A DNA stretch of 39,059 bases. Origin: Rhodospirillaceae bacterium. Its GTDB lineage: Bacteria; Pseudomonadota; Alphaproteobacteria; Bin65. Of this stretch, positions 26,268 to 36,520 are shown one piece after another. Every line of letters begins with the position of its first letter. The first letter of the stretch is position 1. Made by a program: the position numbers and the translations under genes. The DNA lies in the NCBI GenBank assembly GCA_009840595.1, contig VXNK01000156.1, positions 1-39,059 of the forward strand. Reading direction: 5' to 3'. A model generated the notes under the pieces. That model worked only from the letters and a program-made list of their open reading frames with translations. It was not told the origin of the DNA and searched no databases.

Positions 26268-26597
26268 ACCTATCCCCGTTCGCCGGTCTTCTGACAGTCG
26301 CGGCGCATCGGCCCCCCGTTGTCGCTCAAACGGCGATGGCAGGTCGCATTGCGTGGGAGCCTAGGTCAGCCGGGCATGTCCGCGCGTCCCCAAGGTTGGG
26401 GAGGTTTTGCGGTTTCTGTTCGTGCGGCTGCGCTCAGGGGAGGCAAGGCCAGCGGCGGAACGGCGCCACCGCCTTCCGGCTTGTCGCGCCGGACCGCGGC
26501 GCAAAATGTACCGGCGGCACGGCGGCAGCGTGTCCCGACAGTCGATAGGGGAACCCGCGCGGCTTCGCGGCGCGAAATTCCGTCTCGAACGACGGCC
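26268..26597. other. 330-base gap between the Rieske gene and gapR
   Basis: No gene was found. It should hold the promoter of the Rieske-TRAP set. A short perfect inverted repeat, ccccaa-gg-ttgggg, lies at 26388-26401. An imperfect GC hairpin lies at about 26560-26575, just after the gapR stop on the minus strand. Neither is convincing as a terminator. Confidence 0.4.
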
Positions 26598-26915
26598 TCA
26601 AATCATGCCGATGGCGCGGCGATAGACGTCGAGCAGCTCTTCTTCTTCCCGGCGGTCGGCCTGGTCCATGCGGCGCAGGGCGATCAGCTTGCGCATGATC
26701 TTCGGATCGTAGCCGTTGCCCTTCGCCTCGGCATAGACCTCGCGGATGTCGGCGGCCAGCGCCTTCTTCTCCTCCTCGAGCCGCTCGATCCGCTCGACAT
26801 AGGCGCGCAGGATGTCGCCCGCGATGCCGCCGGCCCGGCCCGCGCTTGCCGGGGTTTCTGGGGCAGCGGTTTCGCTGGAGCCGGCGTTCAGGGCGGCGTT
26901 ATCGGCAGGATTCAT
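26598..26915 (-). CDS. gapR: GapR (DUF2312/UPF0335), nucleoid-associated protein
   Basis: GapR is an alphaproteobacterial chromosome-structuring protein that binds overtwisted, AT-rich DNA. The 105-residue protein ends in the conserved coiled-coil block, [20 protein letters not shown], then [17 protein letters not shown] and [15 protein letters not shown]. An in-frame ATG at 26921 is equally possible. The N-terminal 25 residues are Ala/Ser/Pro-rich and poorly conserved. It is 76 bases downstream of dcd on the same strand. Confidence 0.93.
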   Translation of the reverse strand: MNPADNAALNAGSSETAAPETPASAGRAGGIAGDILRAYVERIERLEEEKKALAADIREVYAEAKGNGYDPKIMRKLIALRRMDQADRREEEELLDVYRRAIGMI

Positions 26916-26991
26916 CGTCATCGGTCCGTTCGGTGGGAGAGGGGAAAGCGATGCCGGCCCGCCGGGCTTGCGGGCCGCCACAGGCCGGCCG

Positions 26992-28179
26992 CTACATGCG
27001 GAAATGCTTGCTCAGGCGCAGCCCTTGGGCCTGGTAGTTGGAGCCCATGGCCTGCCCGTAGAGCCGGTCGGGGATGGCGCGCAGCTTCTCGTAGACCAGC
27101 CGACCGACGACCTGCCCGTCCTCGACGAAGAAGGGCACCTCGTGGGGCCGGACCTCCAGCACCGCCTTGCTGCCGGCGCCGCCGGCCTCGGGGCTGCCGA
27201 AGCCGGGATCGAAGAAGCCAGCGTAGTGGACCCGGAATTCGCCGACCAGCGTATCGTAGGGAATCATTTCGGCGGCGTGGTCCGGCGGCACGGAGACCGC
27301 CTCCCGGGACGCCAGGATGTAGAATTCGTCCACGTTGAGGACGAAGCCGCCGCCCGCCGGCGCGCGGATCGGCTCCCAGAAATCCGCCGCCGGATAGTGC
27401 CCGACCCTGTCGACGTCGATGACGTCGCAATTCTTTTTCGCCTTGTAGCCGACGATCGCGTCCGGCCCGCTGCCGCCCAGGTCCAGGGATATGTTGAGCT
27501 TGTCGCCCTCCAGCGTGATCTCCGAATCGTCGGTCGTGAGCTTGCGCTCGGTCTGCAGGGCGCGCATCGCCGTCTTGCTGAGCGTCGGTGCGCCGCGGCG
27601 CAGCCGTAGCTGGTTGAGCCGGGTGCCGGTGCGCACCCGCACGCTGAAGGTGCGCGGCGAGATTTCGGCGTAGAGCGGGCCGCAATATCCCGGCGCGATG
27701 CGGTCGAAGGCCGGCGAATTGTCGGTAATCGCCCGGGTGAAGATATCGAGCCGGCCGGCCGAGCTCTTGGGGTTGGCGTAGGCGCCGACCTGTCGCGGCA
27801 GGTCGAGCTGCTCCAGCAGCGGCACGATATAGACGTGCCCCTGTTCGAGAACCCCGCCTTCGGCAAGGTCGATCTCGTATTGCGCAAAGGCGTCGATGCG
27901 GTCCCGGACGCTGTGGTCCGGCCCCGGCAGGAAACTGGCGTTCACCCGGTAGGCCGTCCTGCCGAGCCGGAGGTCGAGGCTGGCCGGCTGGATCTGCGCG
28001 TCGGCGATCGGCGCCGCGGCCAGAATCTTCCGGCCGCGGATCAGCGCTTCGATTTCCTGCGACGGGTAGATGCCGGTGCTCTGGCGCGCCCGGTCGCCCT
28101 CGCCCCCGGAGTTGGGGGAGTCGGGGGAGTCGGAACCGAACAGGTCGTTGTCGCCCGCAGGGGCCGGTCGGGATTCCAT
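26992..28179 (-). CDS. dcd: dCTP deaminase, long form (2'-deoxycytidine 5'-triphosphate deaminase)
   Basis: This enzyme deaminates dCTP to dUTP in thymidylate synthesis. The 395-residue length is the long alphaproteobacterial form with two related halves. It contains [30 protein letters not shown] and [15 protein letters not shown] in the first part, and [22 protein letters not shown] in the second. The start at 28179 is chosen over 28212. The first 35 residues are a low-complexity Asp/Ser/Pro/Gly leader from short repeats. It lies upstream of gapR. Confidence 0.93.
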   Translation of the reverse strand: MESRPAPAGDNDLFGSDSPDSPNSGGEGDRARQSTGIYPSQEIEALIRGRKILAAAPIADAQIQPASLDLRLGRTAYRVNASFLPGPDHSVRDRIDAFAQYEIDLAEGGVLEQGHVYIVPLLEQLDLPRQVGAYANPKSSAGRLDIFTRAITDNSPAFDRIAPGYCGPLYAEISPRTFSVRVRTGTRLNQLRLRRGAPTLSKTAMRALQTERKLTTDDSEITLEGDKLNISLDLGGSGPDAIVGYKAKKNCDVIDVDRVGHYPAADFWEPIRAPAGGGFVLNVDEFYILASREAVSVPPDHAAEMIPYDTLVGEFRVHYAGFFDPGFGSPEAGGAGSKAVLEVRPHEVPFFVEDGQVVGRLVYEKLRAIPDRLYGQAMGSNYQAQGLRLSKHFRM

Positions 28180-28483
28180 GGCGTGTCGTCTGGGGGGCGT
28201 ACAGTCAGACAATCGGCTCCGCGCACCATGCCATAGCCGAAAAGTCAGTTAAATCAGTAAGTTGTTCCATTCGATCCGGGTTTTACCCGGCCGGTTTTCC
28301 AAAGATCCGGCTGCGGAAAACCGTGGAATTGCAGGGGCTTGCGCCGGTTACGCGCCCGATCCCCGCAATCCACATCTTCGCCGTCCCGCTGCGGCCCGCC
28401 CCAGCCGGCCCCGGACAGCCGCGATCCGGCCGTCAGCCGCCGGCCGGAGGGCCGACGCGAAGGCTGACGCGAAGCCCGGCCCG
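28180..28483. other. 304-base gap between rpsA and dcd
   Basis: No gene was found. It contains a perfect 6-bp hairpin, ccgggt-ttt-acccgg, at 28276-28290. The lower-GC segment at 28240-28270 probably holds the dcd promoter, but I could not fix -35 and -10 boxes with confidence. Confidence 0.4.
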
Positions 28484-30187
<1,704 letters not shown>

Positions 30188-30253
30188 GGGGTTCCGGATA
30201 TCCTCTCGTGTTCCGGCCGGCGTGCTGGCTGCGGTTCCGACGGAGCGCTTCCC

Positions 30254-30283
30254 GACGGACGGACCCCCAATCGGTCCGCCGTC
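30254..30283 (-). promoter_or_regulatory. Hairpin in the rpsA leader
   Basis: Left arm gacggacggacc and right arm ggtccgccgtc pair over 11 bp with one bulged base and a 7-base loop. It lies 67 bases before the rpsA start, between cmk and rpsA. No T run follows, so it is more likely a leader structure, perhaps connected with S1 autoregulation, than a terminator. Confidence 0.4.
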
Positions 30284-30318
30284 AGGCCGGGTCGGAAAGC
30301 AGCGCCGTAGCGTTGCCG

Positions 30319-31011
30319 TTACCGGACATCCTGCACGAGGCTGCGCCAGCCGGGCGCGCGCTGCGCCACGATATCCAGCGCTGCGCGGAACGCCGCTTCG
30401 GCGTCCAGCCTGCTGGTATCGAGAATCGCCGCGTCTTCGGCAGGCTTCAGCGGCGCTACGGCGCGGCTGCTGTCGCGGCCGTCGCGCGCCTCCAGCTCGC
30501 TCAGGACAGCGGCGTATATAACGTCCGTCCCGGCGGCCTGCAACTCCGCAAACCGGCGACGCGCCCTTTCGTCCAGACCGGCGGTCACGAAGATTTTCAC
30601 CGGCGCGTCCGGGCAGACGACGGTGCCGATATCCCGGCCGTCGATCGCGGCGCCGCGCCGGCCGTCCGGCGGAGTGCGGGCGAACCGGCGCTGGAATTCG
30701 AGCAGGGCTTCCCGGACCGAGGGAAAGGCGGCGACCCGGGAGGCGGCCTCGCCCGCTTCCGGCGCGCGCAGGGCCGGGTCCGAGAGGCGGCCGGTATCCA
30801 GGCTTGCGGCCGCGGCGGCAGCGGCAGGCTCATCGGACGGATCGCCGCCCGCATTCAGGACAGCCAGCCCGACCGCCCGGTAGAGCGCGCCGGAATCGAG
30901 GTGGGCGAGACCGAGGGCTTCGGCGAGCCGCCGCGCCAGCGTGCCCTTGCCCGCCGCGGCCGGGCCGTCGACGGCGATCGTGAGCGGAAGCGGGGACGGG
31001 GTTTCGGACAT
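30319..31011 (-). CDS. cmk: Cytidylate kinase
   Basis: Cmk phosphorylates CMP and dCMP. The 230-residue product starts SETPSPLPLTIAVDGPAAAGKGT, where GPAAAGKGT is the P-loop. It contains HLDSGALYRAVGL and IDGRDIGTVVCPDAPVKIFVTA, the family blocks. The ATG at 31011 is preferred because an earlier ATG at 31068 adds a leader from a repetitive ggagtcgg region. It is followed by rpsA. Confidence 0.97.
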   Translation of the reverse strand: MSETPSPLPLTIAVDGPAAAGKGTLARRLAEALGLAHLDSGALYRAVGLAVLNAGGDPSDEPAAAAAAASLDTGRLSDPALRAPEAGEAASRVAAFPSVREALLEFQRRFARTPPDGRRGAAIDGRDIGTVVCPDAPVKIFVTAGLDERARRRFAELQAAGTDVIYAAVLSELEARDGRDSSRAVAPLKPAEDAAILDTSRLDAEAAFRAALDIVAQRAPGWRSLVQDVR

Positions 31012-31220
31012 TGGGTCGGACAAGGGGAGTCGGGGAAGGGAGTCGGATGGAGGGGCGCCGCAGATCATCCCGCGCCGCCGAAGCTAGCGCAATATACGCA
31101 CCTGCGGAATCGCCGCCGTCTGCCCATCTTCACAAACCGGGGGCACGAAGATGCCGCCTCGACAGCGGACGGAATTTGCCTACATACCCGGCGTCACTCT
31201 GTGCAACCGCGTTTCGGACC

Positions 31221-31613
31221 ATGTATTCGGAAAAGACGGCCGGCATCCTTGTCTCGGTCAAGCCGCTTTATCTCGAAGAACAGTCGGAGCCCGACGACAA
31301 CCGCTATGTCTGGGCTTATACCGTCCGGATCAGCAACGAAGGCGACGACCGGGTCCAGCTGCTCAACCGGCACTGGCGGATCACCGATTCGGCCGGCCAG
31401 CAGCAGGAGGTCCGCGGCCCCGGCGTGGTCGGCGAACAGCCGGTGCTGGAGCCGGGCCAGAGCTTCGAATACACCAGCGGCTGCCCGCTCACCACGCCGT
31501 CCGGCTTCATGGTCGGCGCCTACGAGATGACGCGCGACGACGGCAGCCGGTTCCAGGTGCGCATTCCGATGTTCTCGCTGGACAGTCCGTTCGTCCGCAA
31601 CATGGTTCACTAG
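31221..31613 (+). CDS. apaG: ApaG (Co2+/Mg2+ efflux protein-like)
   Basis: This is a 130-residue ApaG-domain protein with the fibronectin-like fold; its cellular role is unsettled. RYVWAYTVRISNEGDDRVQLLNRHWRITD and GPGVVGEQPVLEPGQSFEYTSGC are characteristic, as is PSGFMVGAYEM. It is divergent from cmk and is followed after 42 bases by secF. Confidence 0.95.
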   Translation: MYSEKTAGILVSVKPLYLEEQSEPDDNRYVWAYTVRISNEGDDRVQLLNRHWRITDSAGQQQEVRGPGVVGEQPVLEPGQSFEYTSGCPLTTPSGFMVGAYEMTRDDGSRFQVRIPMFSLDSPFVRNMVH

Positions 31614-31655
31614 GCGCCGCCCGCGCGCGCCTTCGGCTTCGGGGGTTTTCGCTCC

Positions 31656-32609
31656 ATGCTGCTTCGTCTGGTGCCGGCCGGCACGACCGTCCCCTTCGTC
31701 CGGTTCCGCGCGATCTATCTGGCGCTGTCGGTGGCCCTGCTGATCCTGAGTGCCGGGGTGTTTTTCGGCCAGGGCCTGAATTTCGGTATCGATTTCAAGG
31801 GCGGCATCCTGCTCCAGGTGACCGCGCTGGACGACAAGGGCGCGGAGAGGCCGGCCGATGTCGCCGGCCTGCGCAGCCGGCTGAACGCGCTCGGCCTGGG
31901 TGAAGTCTCGATCCAGAATTTCGGCAAGGACTCCGAAGTGCTGATCCGGGTCGAGAAGCAGCCCGGCGACAACGCGCGCCAGATGCAGGCGATCGAGGCG
32001 GTCACCGCGGCATTGGGCCGGAACTACCGGGTCGGGCGCGAGGAATTCGTCGGGCCCAAGGTCGGCGCCGAGCTGATCCAGGCGGGGATCATCGCGACCC
32101 TGCTCGCGCTGTTCGCGATCATGGCCTACGTCTGGTTCCGCTTCGAATGGCAGTTCGGCATCGCGGCCGTGGCGGCGCTGACCCACGACGTGCTGCTCAC
32201 CATCGGCCTGTTCAGCCTGTTCCAGCTCGAGTTCAACCTGTCGACCGTCGCCGCGGTGCTGACCATCGCGGGCTATTCGATCAACGACACGGTGGTGGTG
32301 TTCGACCGGGTGCGCGAGAACCTGCGCAAATACAAGAAGATGTCGATGCCCGACCTGATGAACCTGTCGCTCAACGACACCCTGTCGCGCACGGTGCTGA
32401 CCAGCGTCACGACCCTGCTGGCGCTGCTCGCCCTGTTCTTCCTGGGCGGCGAGGTGATCCGCGGCTTTTCGATCGCCCTGATCTGGGGCGTTCTGGTCGG
32501 CACCTATTCGTCGATCTGCCTCGCGGTGCCGCTGCTGCTGATCCTGCGCATCAAGCGGGCCGGCCGGTCGAGCGATGCCGGCGACGCCGCCGAGGCGGCT
32601 GCCGGTTAG
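31656..32609 (+). CDS. secF: Protein translocase subunit SecF
   Basis: SecF works with SecD to pull exported proteins across the membrane using the proton gradient. The 317-residue product has one N-terminal membrane span, LNFGIDFKGGILLQV and a periplasmic loop, then a five-span block containing FNLSTVAAVLTIAGYSINDTVVVFDRVREN, the signature region. SecD is usually encoded directly upstream, but here apaG occupies that place. A Mth938-domain gene follows. Confidence 0.97.
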   Translation: MLLRLVPAGTTVPFVRFRAIYLALSVALLILSAGVFFGQGLNFGIDFKGGILLQVTALDDKGAERPADVAGLRSRLNALGLGEVSIQNFGKDSEVLIRVEKQPGDNARQMQAIEAVTAALGRNYRVGREEFVGPKVGAELIQAGIIATLLALFAIMAYVWFRFEWQFGIAAVAALTHDVLLTIGLFSLFQLEFNLSTVAAVLTIAGYSINDTVVVFDRVRENLRKYKKMSMPDLMNLSLNDTLSRTVLTSVTTLLALLALFFLGGEVIRGFSIALIWGVLVGTYSSICLAVPLLLILRIKRAGRSSDAGDAAEAAAG

Positions 32610-32695
32610 GGCGGGGCGGTCAGGCCGTAGCGGCCAGGCGGCGGTTGCCGGCCCGGCGGGGGAGTCCAGCGGAAGAATCCGGCGGGAGAATCCGG

Positions 32696-33088
32696 GTGGA
32701 ACTGACCGAAGCGCCGCGCGGCGACCGGCCCTTTGTCGAAAGCTACGGCCCCGGCGGCTTCCGCATCGGCGGCGAACGCTGGACCGGATCGGTTCTGATC
32801 CTGGCCGACCGGGTCGTCGCTTGGGAGCTTGGCGATGCTGCCGTCCCGGACGCCGAGGCGCTCGCCACCGCCTTTGCCGGCGAGCGGACCGAACTGCTGA
32901 TCCTCGGCCTCGGCGCCGGCTCCGCGGCTGTTTCGGCGGCGCTCCCGCCGGCCGCCCGCGCGGCGCTCAGGAAAGCCGGCCTCGCCGTCGAGGCCATGGA
33001 TACGGGCGCCGCCTGCCGGACCTACAATCTCCTCGCCGGCGAGGGCCGGGCCGTCGGCGCGGCGCTCAAGGCCCTGCCGGCCGGATAG
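32696..33088 (+). CDS. Mth938-domain-containing protein (DUF498)
   Basis: This 130-residue protein belongs to the Mth938/NDUFAF3-like family, whose members lie beside secDF in alphaproteobacteria. The mitochondrial relative assists complex I assembly, but the bacterial role is unproven. The motif ELLILGLGAGS and the block AGLAVEAMDTGAACRTYNLLAGEGR are typical. GTG at 32696 is used as the start because no ATG is suitably placed. A strong terminator follows. Confidence 0.88.
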   Translation: MELTEAPRGDRPFVESYGPGGFRIGGERWTGSVLILADRVVAWELGDAAVPDAEALATAFAGERTELLILGLGAGSAAVSAALPPAARAALRKAGLAVEAMDTGAACRTYNLLAGEGRAVGAALKALPAG

Positions 33089-33090
33089 AA

Positions 33091-33119
33091 AACGGGCCCC
33101 GCCGATGGCGGAGCCCGTT
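33091..33119. terminator. Bidirectional hairpin terminator
   Basis: Arms aacgggccccgcc and ggcggagcccgtt pair over 13 bp with one mismatch around a 3-base loop (gat). It lies between the end of the Mth938 gene and the convergent end of the PuuD-like gene. Short T-rich stretches follow on the plus strand (tccgtttgtc). Confidence 0.75.
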
Positions 33120-33170
33120 CCGTTTGTCTGCCGTCGCCCTCTCGCGGAAGGACGCCCGCGGATCGTGCCG

Positions 33171-33788
33171 CTATCCGCCGAAGCCGACGAAGCCGGCATT
33201 CTGCTGCGCCACCATGCAGAACAGCATGGGGACCGACAGCAGCGTGTTGGTGCGCGAGAACAGCATCGCCGTGCGCGCCGATTTGGCCTTCGAATCGGCG
33301 TCGGCCTCCACGATGCCGAGCGCCCGCTTCTGGTTCGGCCAGATGACGAACCAGACGTTGAACCACATGATCGCGCCCAGCCACATGCCGATGCCGATCG
33401 GCGTGCTGTTGCCGCCGTCGGTGAAGCCGATCGCGATGGCGTCGACCAGATAGCCGTTCATCAGGGCCACGATCAGGCCGGTGACGATCGTCGACATGGC
33501 GGCCCAGCGGAACCAGAACAGCGCCGCCGGCGCGATCACCTTGCCGATCGCCGGCTTCTGCTCGTCTGGGATATTCGGCATGTTGGGGATCTGGACGAAG
33601 TTGAAATAATACAACAGGCCGATCCACATGACGCCCGAGAGGACGTGCAGGTAGCGGAACAGGAAGTTCCACCAGCTATGGTCGAACGCGCCGCCGCCGG
33701 CCGTCGCGCCGACGATGACGAACATGACGACCAGCGCCACGATGCCGGCAATCACCGTATTGCCGAGCTTTGTCAGAATTGCAGCCAT
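33171..33788 (-). CDS. Urate hydroxylase PuuD-like membrane protein
   Basis: This 205-residue protein has about four or five hydrophobic segments, and blocks such as HVLSGVMWIGLLYYFNFVQIP and WLGAIMWFNVWFVIWPNQ match the membrane part of the PuuD family, which in full-length members hydroxylates urate. This is the short form without the C-terminal cytochrome domain. The ATG at 33788 is preferred to the one at 33812. It is on minus, between plus-strand genes that often adjoin each other elsewhere. Confidence 0.85.
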   Translation of the reverse strand: MAAILTKLGNTVIAGIVALVVMFVIVGATAGGGAFDHSWWNFLFRYLHVLSGVMWIGLLYYFNFVQIPNMPNIPDEQKPAIGKVIAPAALFWFRWAAMSTIVTGLIVALMNGYLVDAIAIGFTDGGNSTPIGIGMWLGAIMWFNVWFVIWPNQKRALGIVEADADSKAKSARTAMLFSRTNTLLSVPMLFCMVAQQNAGFVGFGG

Positions 33789-33867
33789 GATGTCTCCCCA
33801 GGACAAGTCCAATTCCAGCCTGGCCCGGCCGCGCGCCGCGCACCGAGGCTCCGCCTAATCTGCATCT

Positions 33868-34812
33868 ATGGCGAAAAAAGGCAACAGAATCGCCCCCCGA
33901 AGCGCCCCCGAAAACGTCATCGGGGAAAGCGCCGTCGAAGCCTGCCGCCGGCTGGCCCGCCGGCACGATTTCGAGCGCTACCTCGCCACGCTGTTCGCGC
34001 CGCGCCGGCGCCGCCCGGCCCTGTGGATCCTGCTGGCGTTCAACGCCGAAATCGCCCGGACCCGGGAAATCGTCAGTGAGGCGGCTCTCGGCCAGATCCG
34101 GCTGCAATGGTGGCGCGAAGCGGTCGATACCGCCGTGGCGGACGGGCCCGTGCGGCAGCACGAAGTGGCCGCGCCGCTCGCTGCAGCCCTGCGCGCCGGC
34201 GGGCGGGGGCCGGCCTTGGTGAACACCCGGATCGACCGCCGGGGGCGCCATCACGACGCCGCGCCCCAGGCCGCCCAGGGGGCCGAGGGATAGAATGCCG
34301 CGCAGACCGGCGGCGCCCTGGCCGAAGCGATGGCGCTGGCCGCGGGCGGCGGACCGGCGGACCCGGAAACGCGTCGGGCGGCCCGAGAATCGGCCCAGGA
34401 ATCGACCCAAGAAGCGGCCGGGGAATCGGCCCGGGCGCTGGGGACCGGGTGGGCGCTCGCCGGCATCCTGCGCGCCTCCGGTTTCCACGCTGTAGGAGGC
34501 AGGCAGTTGCTGCCGCAGTCCGCGCTCGCGGCAGGCGGCGCGGGACCGCGCGACCTGGCGGAGCGGCGGGCGACCGCGGGGGTCCGGGCGGCGGCCGAGG
34601 CGGTGGCGGCCATGGCGCGCGACAGGCTGGCAGCGGCCGGACGGACGGGCGGGCCGGCGGACCGGCTGCTGGTTCTCAAGCCCGTTGCGCTGGCCTGGCT
34701 GGACCGGCTGGAGCGCGCCGGCTTCGACCCGTTCGGCGTGCCGGACCGGTTGGCGCCGGCGCACACCCTCGCCCTGATGCTCGCCGCCCGCTGGTTCGGA
34801 CGCGGGCTTTGA
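33868..34812 (+). pseudogene. Squalene/phytoene synthase-like gene interrupted by in-frame TAG
   Basis: The frame encodes a trans-isoprenyl-transferase-like protein (NDUFAF6/squalene synthase type), split by TAG at 34291-34293. Before the stop is the family block TREIVSEAALGQIRLQWWREAVD. After it, in the same frame, are GGALAEAMALAAGG and RALGTGWALAGILRASGFHAVGGRQLLP. Residues just before the stop (RIDRRGRHHDAAPQ...) do not look like the family, where an LLDAR...DLYD...LEAYA segment is expected, so this stretch may be scrambled. A 12-bp repeat follows. Sequencing error is possible. Confidence 0.7.
34387..34434. repeat. 12-bp in-frame tandem repeat, four copies, in the squalene synthase-like frame
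   Basis: Units gaatcggcccag, gaatcgacccaa, gaagcggccggg and gaatcggcccgg are adjacent. They encode ESAQ, ESTQ, EAAG, ESAR in the broken isoprenoid-synthase-like gene. Confidence 0.8.
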
Positions 34813-34897
34813 GGGCCGTCCGGCCCGTGTCGAAGGGGGCTCAATGGACCTGAACCGGCGCTGCCGGTTGCGGGTCCGTACAGACCCGCGGCAGCCC

Positions 34898-35458
34898 TCA
34901 GCCCGCTTCGGCGCGTAGCGCTGCCGCCGCCGTCCAGTCCGGCCGGAAGCCGAGGATGCGCACGGCGTCGGGGAGCTGCGTGTTGAACAGCCGGTTGTGC
35001 CACAGCGTGTTGCGGTGGGCCGGCTCGTCCGGCGCCAGCGCCCGCACGGCGCAGGGCAGGCGCCAGGACTGGCTGAACTGGCTGAAGTCCAGCCGGCAGT
35101 CCCCGAGCCGTTCCAGGAGCGCCGCCAGCCGGGATTCCGGCAGGAACAGCGCCGTCATCTCGTCGGAGAAGCGGTCGGCCCGGTGATAATGGGTCGATTG
35201 CAGATAGGTCAGCCCCTTGCGGTAGACCTCGTTCGGGTCGTGGTGCTTCCTGACCTGGAACTCGAAGAAGTCCGTGCTTTCCGCCGGGTCGGCGCGCACC
35301 AGCAGCACGACAACGCCGTCGGAGAGCGTGCGGCCGCCGGCCGACAGGATCCTCGGCCGCATGCCCTCGGACGGCCGGCCGTCATCCTCGCGCATGGCGA
35401 TCTGGCGGATGCGGCACTGCCAGGCGAGAAACTGCCGGCGCAGGGTTTCGGGGGTCAC
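34898..35458 (-). CDS. Unknown protein, 186 residues
   Basis: This 186-residue soluble protein is not recognised with confidence. It contains EFQVRKHHDPNEVYRKGLTY, a motif-rich block LQSTHYHRADRFSDEMTALF and a hydrophobic Ala-rich end. No membrane segment, signal or cysteine cluster was seen. The length, internal conservation-like patches and codon bias support a real gene. Its neighbours (TauE-like exporter, isoprenoid enzyme) do not indicate a role. Confidence 0.7.
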   Translation of the reverse strand: MTPETLRRQFLAWQCRIRQIAMREDDGRPSEGMRPRILSAGGRTLSDGVVVLLVRADPAESTDFFEFQVRKHHDPNEVYRKGLTYLQSTHYHRADRFSDEMTALFLPESRLAALLERLGDCRLDFSQFSQSWRLPCAVRALAPDEPAHRNTLWHNRLFNTQLPDAVRILGFRPDWTAAAALRAEAG

Positions 35459-35526
35459 GGCGGTCGGTCCGGATCGTTTGCCGTCGGGGATGTCAGGCCG
35501 GATTTCTTACGCCCGACATCCCTCAT

Positions 35527-35568
35527 TTGTCACCCCGGACGGCGCGGCGCGGCGATCCGGGGTGACAA
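35527..35568. repeat. 13-bp perfect inverted repeat (REP-like) between divergent genes
   Basis: Arms ttgtcaccccgga and tccggggtgacaa are exact complements around a 16-base loop. It lies between two genes transcribed away from each other, so it is not a terminator for either. It resembles dispersed palindromic intergenic repeats. Confidence 0.85.
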
Positions 35569-35634
35569 GGGAGGGGATTCCGAAAAATCCCGTGCTTCGT
35601 CCGGCGTCGAAGGCCGGACCGGGTCGCTGCCCGG

Positions 35635-35682
35635 CCGCAACGGGTCGTGACCGCAACGGATCGTGGCCGCAACTAGTCGTGA
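35635..35682. repeat. Three 16-bp tandem direct repeats upstream of the TauE-like gene
   Basis: Units ccgcaacgggtcgtga, ccgcaacggatcgtgg and ccgcaactagtcgtga are adjacent and differ at a few positions. They end 75 bases before the probable start of the exporter gene. Directly repeated sites at this distance could bind a regulator, or be a slippage product. Confidence 0.85.
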
Positions 35683-35757
35683 CCGGGGCGGGGAAACCGG
35701 GCTAAGGTCCGGCCCGCCCGGCCGGCCGGCCGGCGCCCCGCCGTCCGGAGCCGCGCC

Positions 35758-36489
35758 ATTCTCTACTATTTCGCGTTCGTTTTCTGCCTCGCCGGCATGG
35801 TCAAGGGCCTGCTCGGCATGGGCCTGCCGCTGGTGTCGATCGCGCTCATGTCGATCCTGATCGAGCCCAGGGCGGCGGTGCCGCTCGTGCTGGTGTCCGG
35901 CCTGGTGCTGAACCTGGTGCAGTTCCTCCAGATGGGCGGCCTGCGCGACATCGCGCGGCGCTACACCCTGCTCGCGCTGGCTGCGGCGCTCAGCGTCTGG
36001 GGCGGCACGGAACTGCTCTTTGCGGTCGATCAGCGGATCATCGAGGTGCTGCTCGGCGCCATCGTATGCGGCTATGTCGTCATCAATGTCATACGCATCC
36101 CGCCCGCCCTGCCGCGGGTCTGGGAGGCGCGGCTCGCGATTCCCGTCGGCCTCCTGCTCGGCCTGCTCCAGGGCGCGACCGGCTCGCTCGCGGCGCCGCT
36201 GGCGGCATGGTGGCAGGTGCTCGGCCTGAAGAAGGACGAGTTCGTCCAGGCGTCCGGTTATGTGCTGTTCATCATCGTGGTGCCCTGGGCGGTGTCGCTG
36301 GTCGCCAAGGGCGCGGTGACCTGGGAGGTCGCCGCGACTTCCGCCGGCCTGATGGTTCCGGCGGGCCTGGGCATGTTCGTGGGCGGCCGCATCCGCGCCC
36401 GCGTGCCGGAGGAACGCTACCGCAACCTGATCCTGGCCCTGCTCTTCTGCGCCGGCATCGGCCTGTTCGTGAAAGGGCTGGCGATGTGA
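35758..36489 (+). CDS. TauE/SafE (TSUP) family membrane exporter, possible ATT start
   Basis: This is a sulfite/organosulfonate exporter-type protein with about eight hydrophobic segments; it ends GIGLFVKGLAM. The first membrane span should include LYYFAFVFCLAG before MVKGLLGMGLPLVSI. The ATG at 35797 would cut this span, and no in-frame ATG, GTG or TTG exists between the upstream TGA at 35680 and that ATG. ATT at 35758 is preceded by GGAG seven bases away, so a rare ATT start giving 243 residues is proposed. If ATG is used, the product has 230 residues. Confidence 0.75.
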   Translation: MLYYFAFVFCLAGMVKGLLGMGLPLVSIALMSILIEPRAAVPLVLVSGLVLNLVQFLQMGGLRDIARRYTLLALAAALSVWGGTELLFAVDQRIIEVLLGAIVCGYVVINVIRIPPALPRVWEARLAIPVGLLLGLLQGATGSLAAPLAAWWQVLGLKKDEFVQASGYVLFIIVVPWAVSLVAKGAVTWEVAATSAGLMVPAGLGMFVGGRIRARVPEERYRNLILALLFCAGIGLFVKGLAM

Positions 36490-36520
36490 CGGTTCGGCAG
36501 CCGGCCGGTCAGCCACCCGT

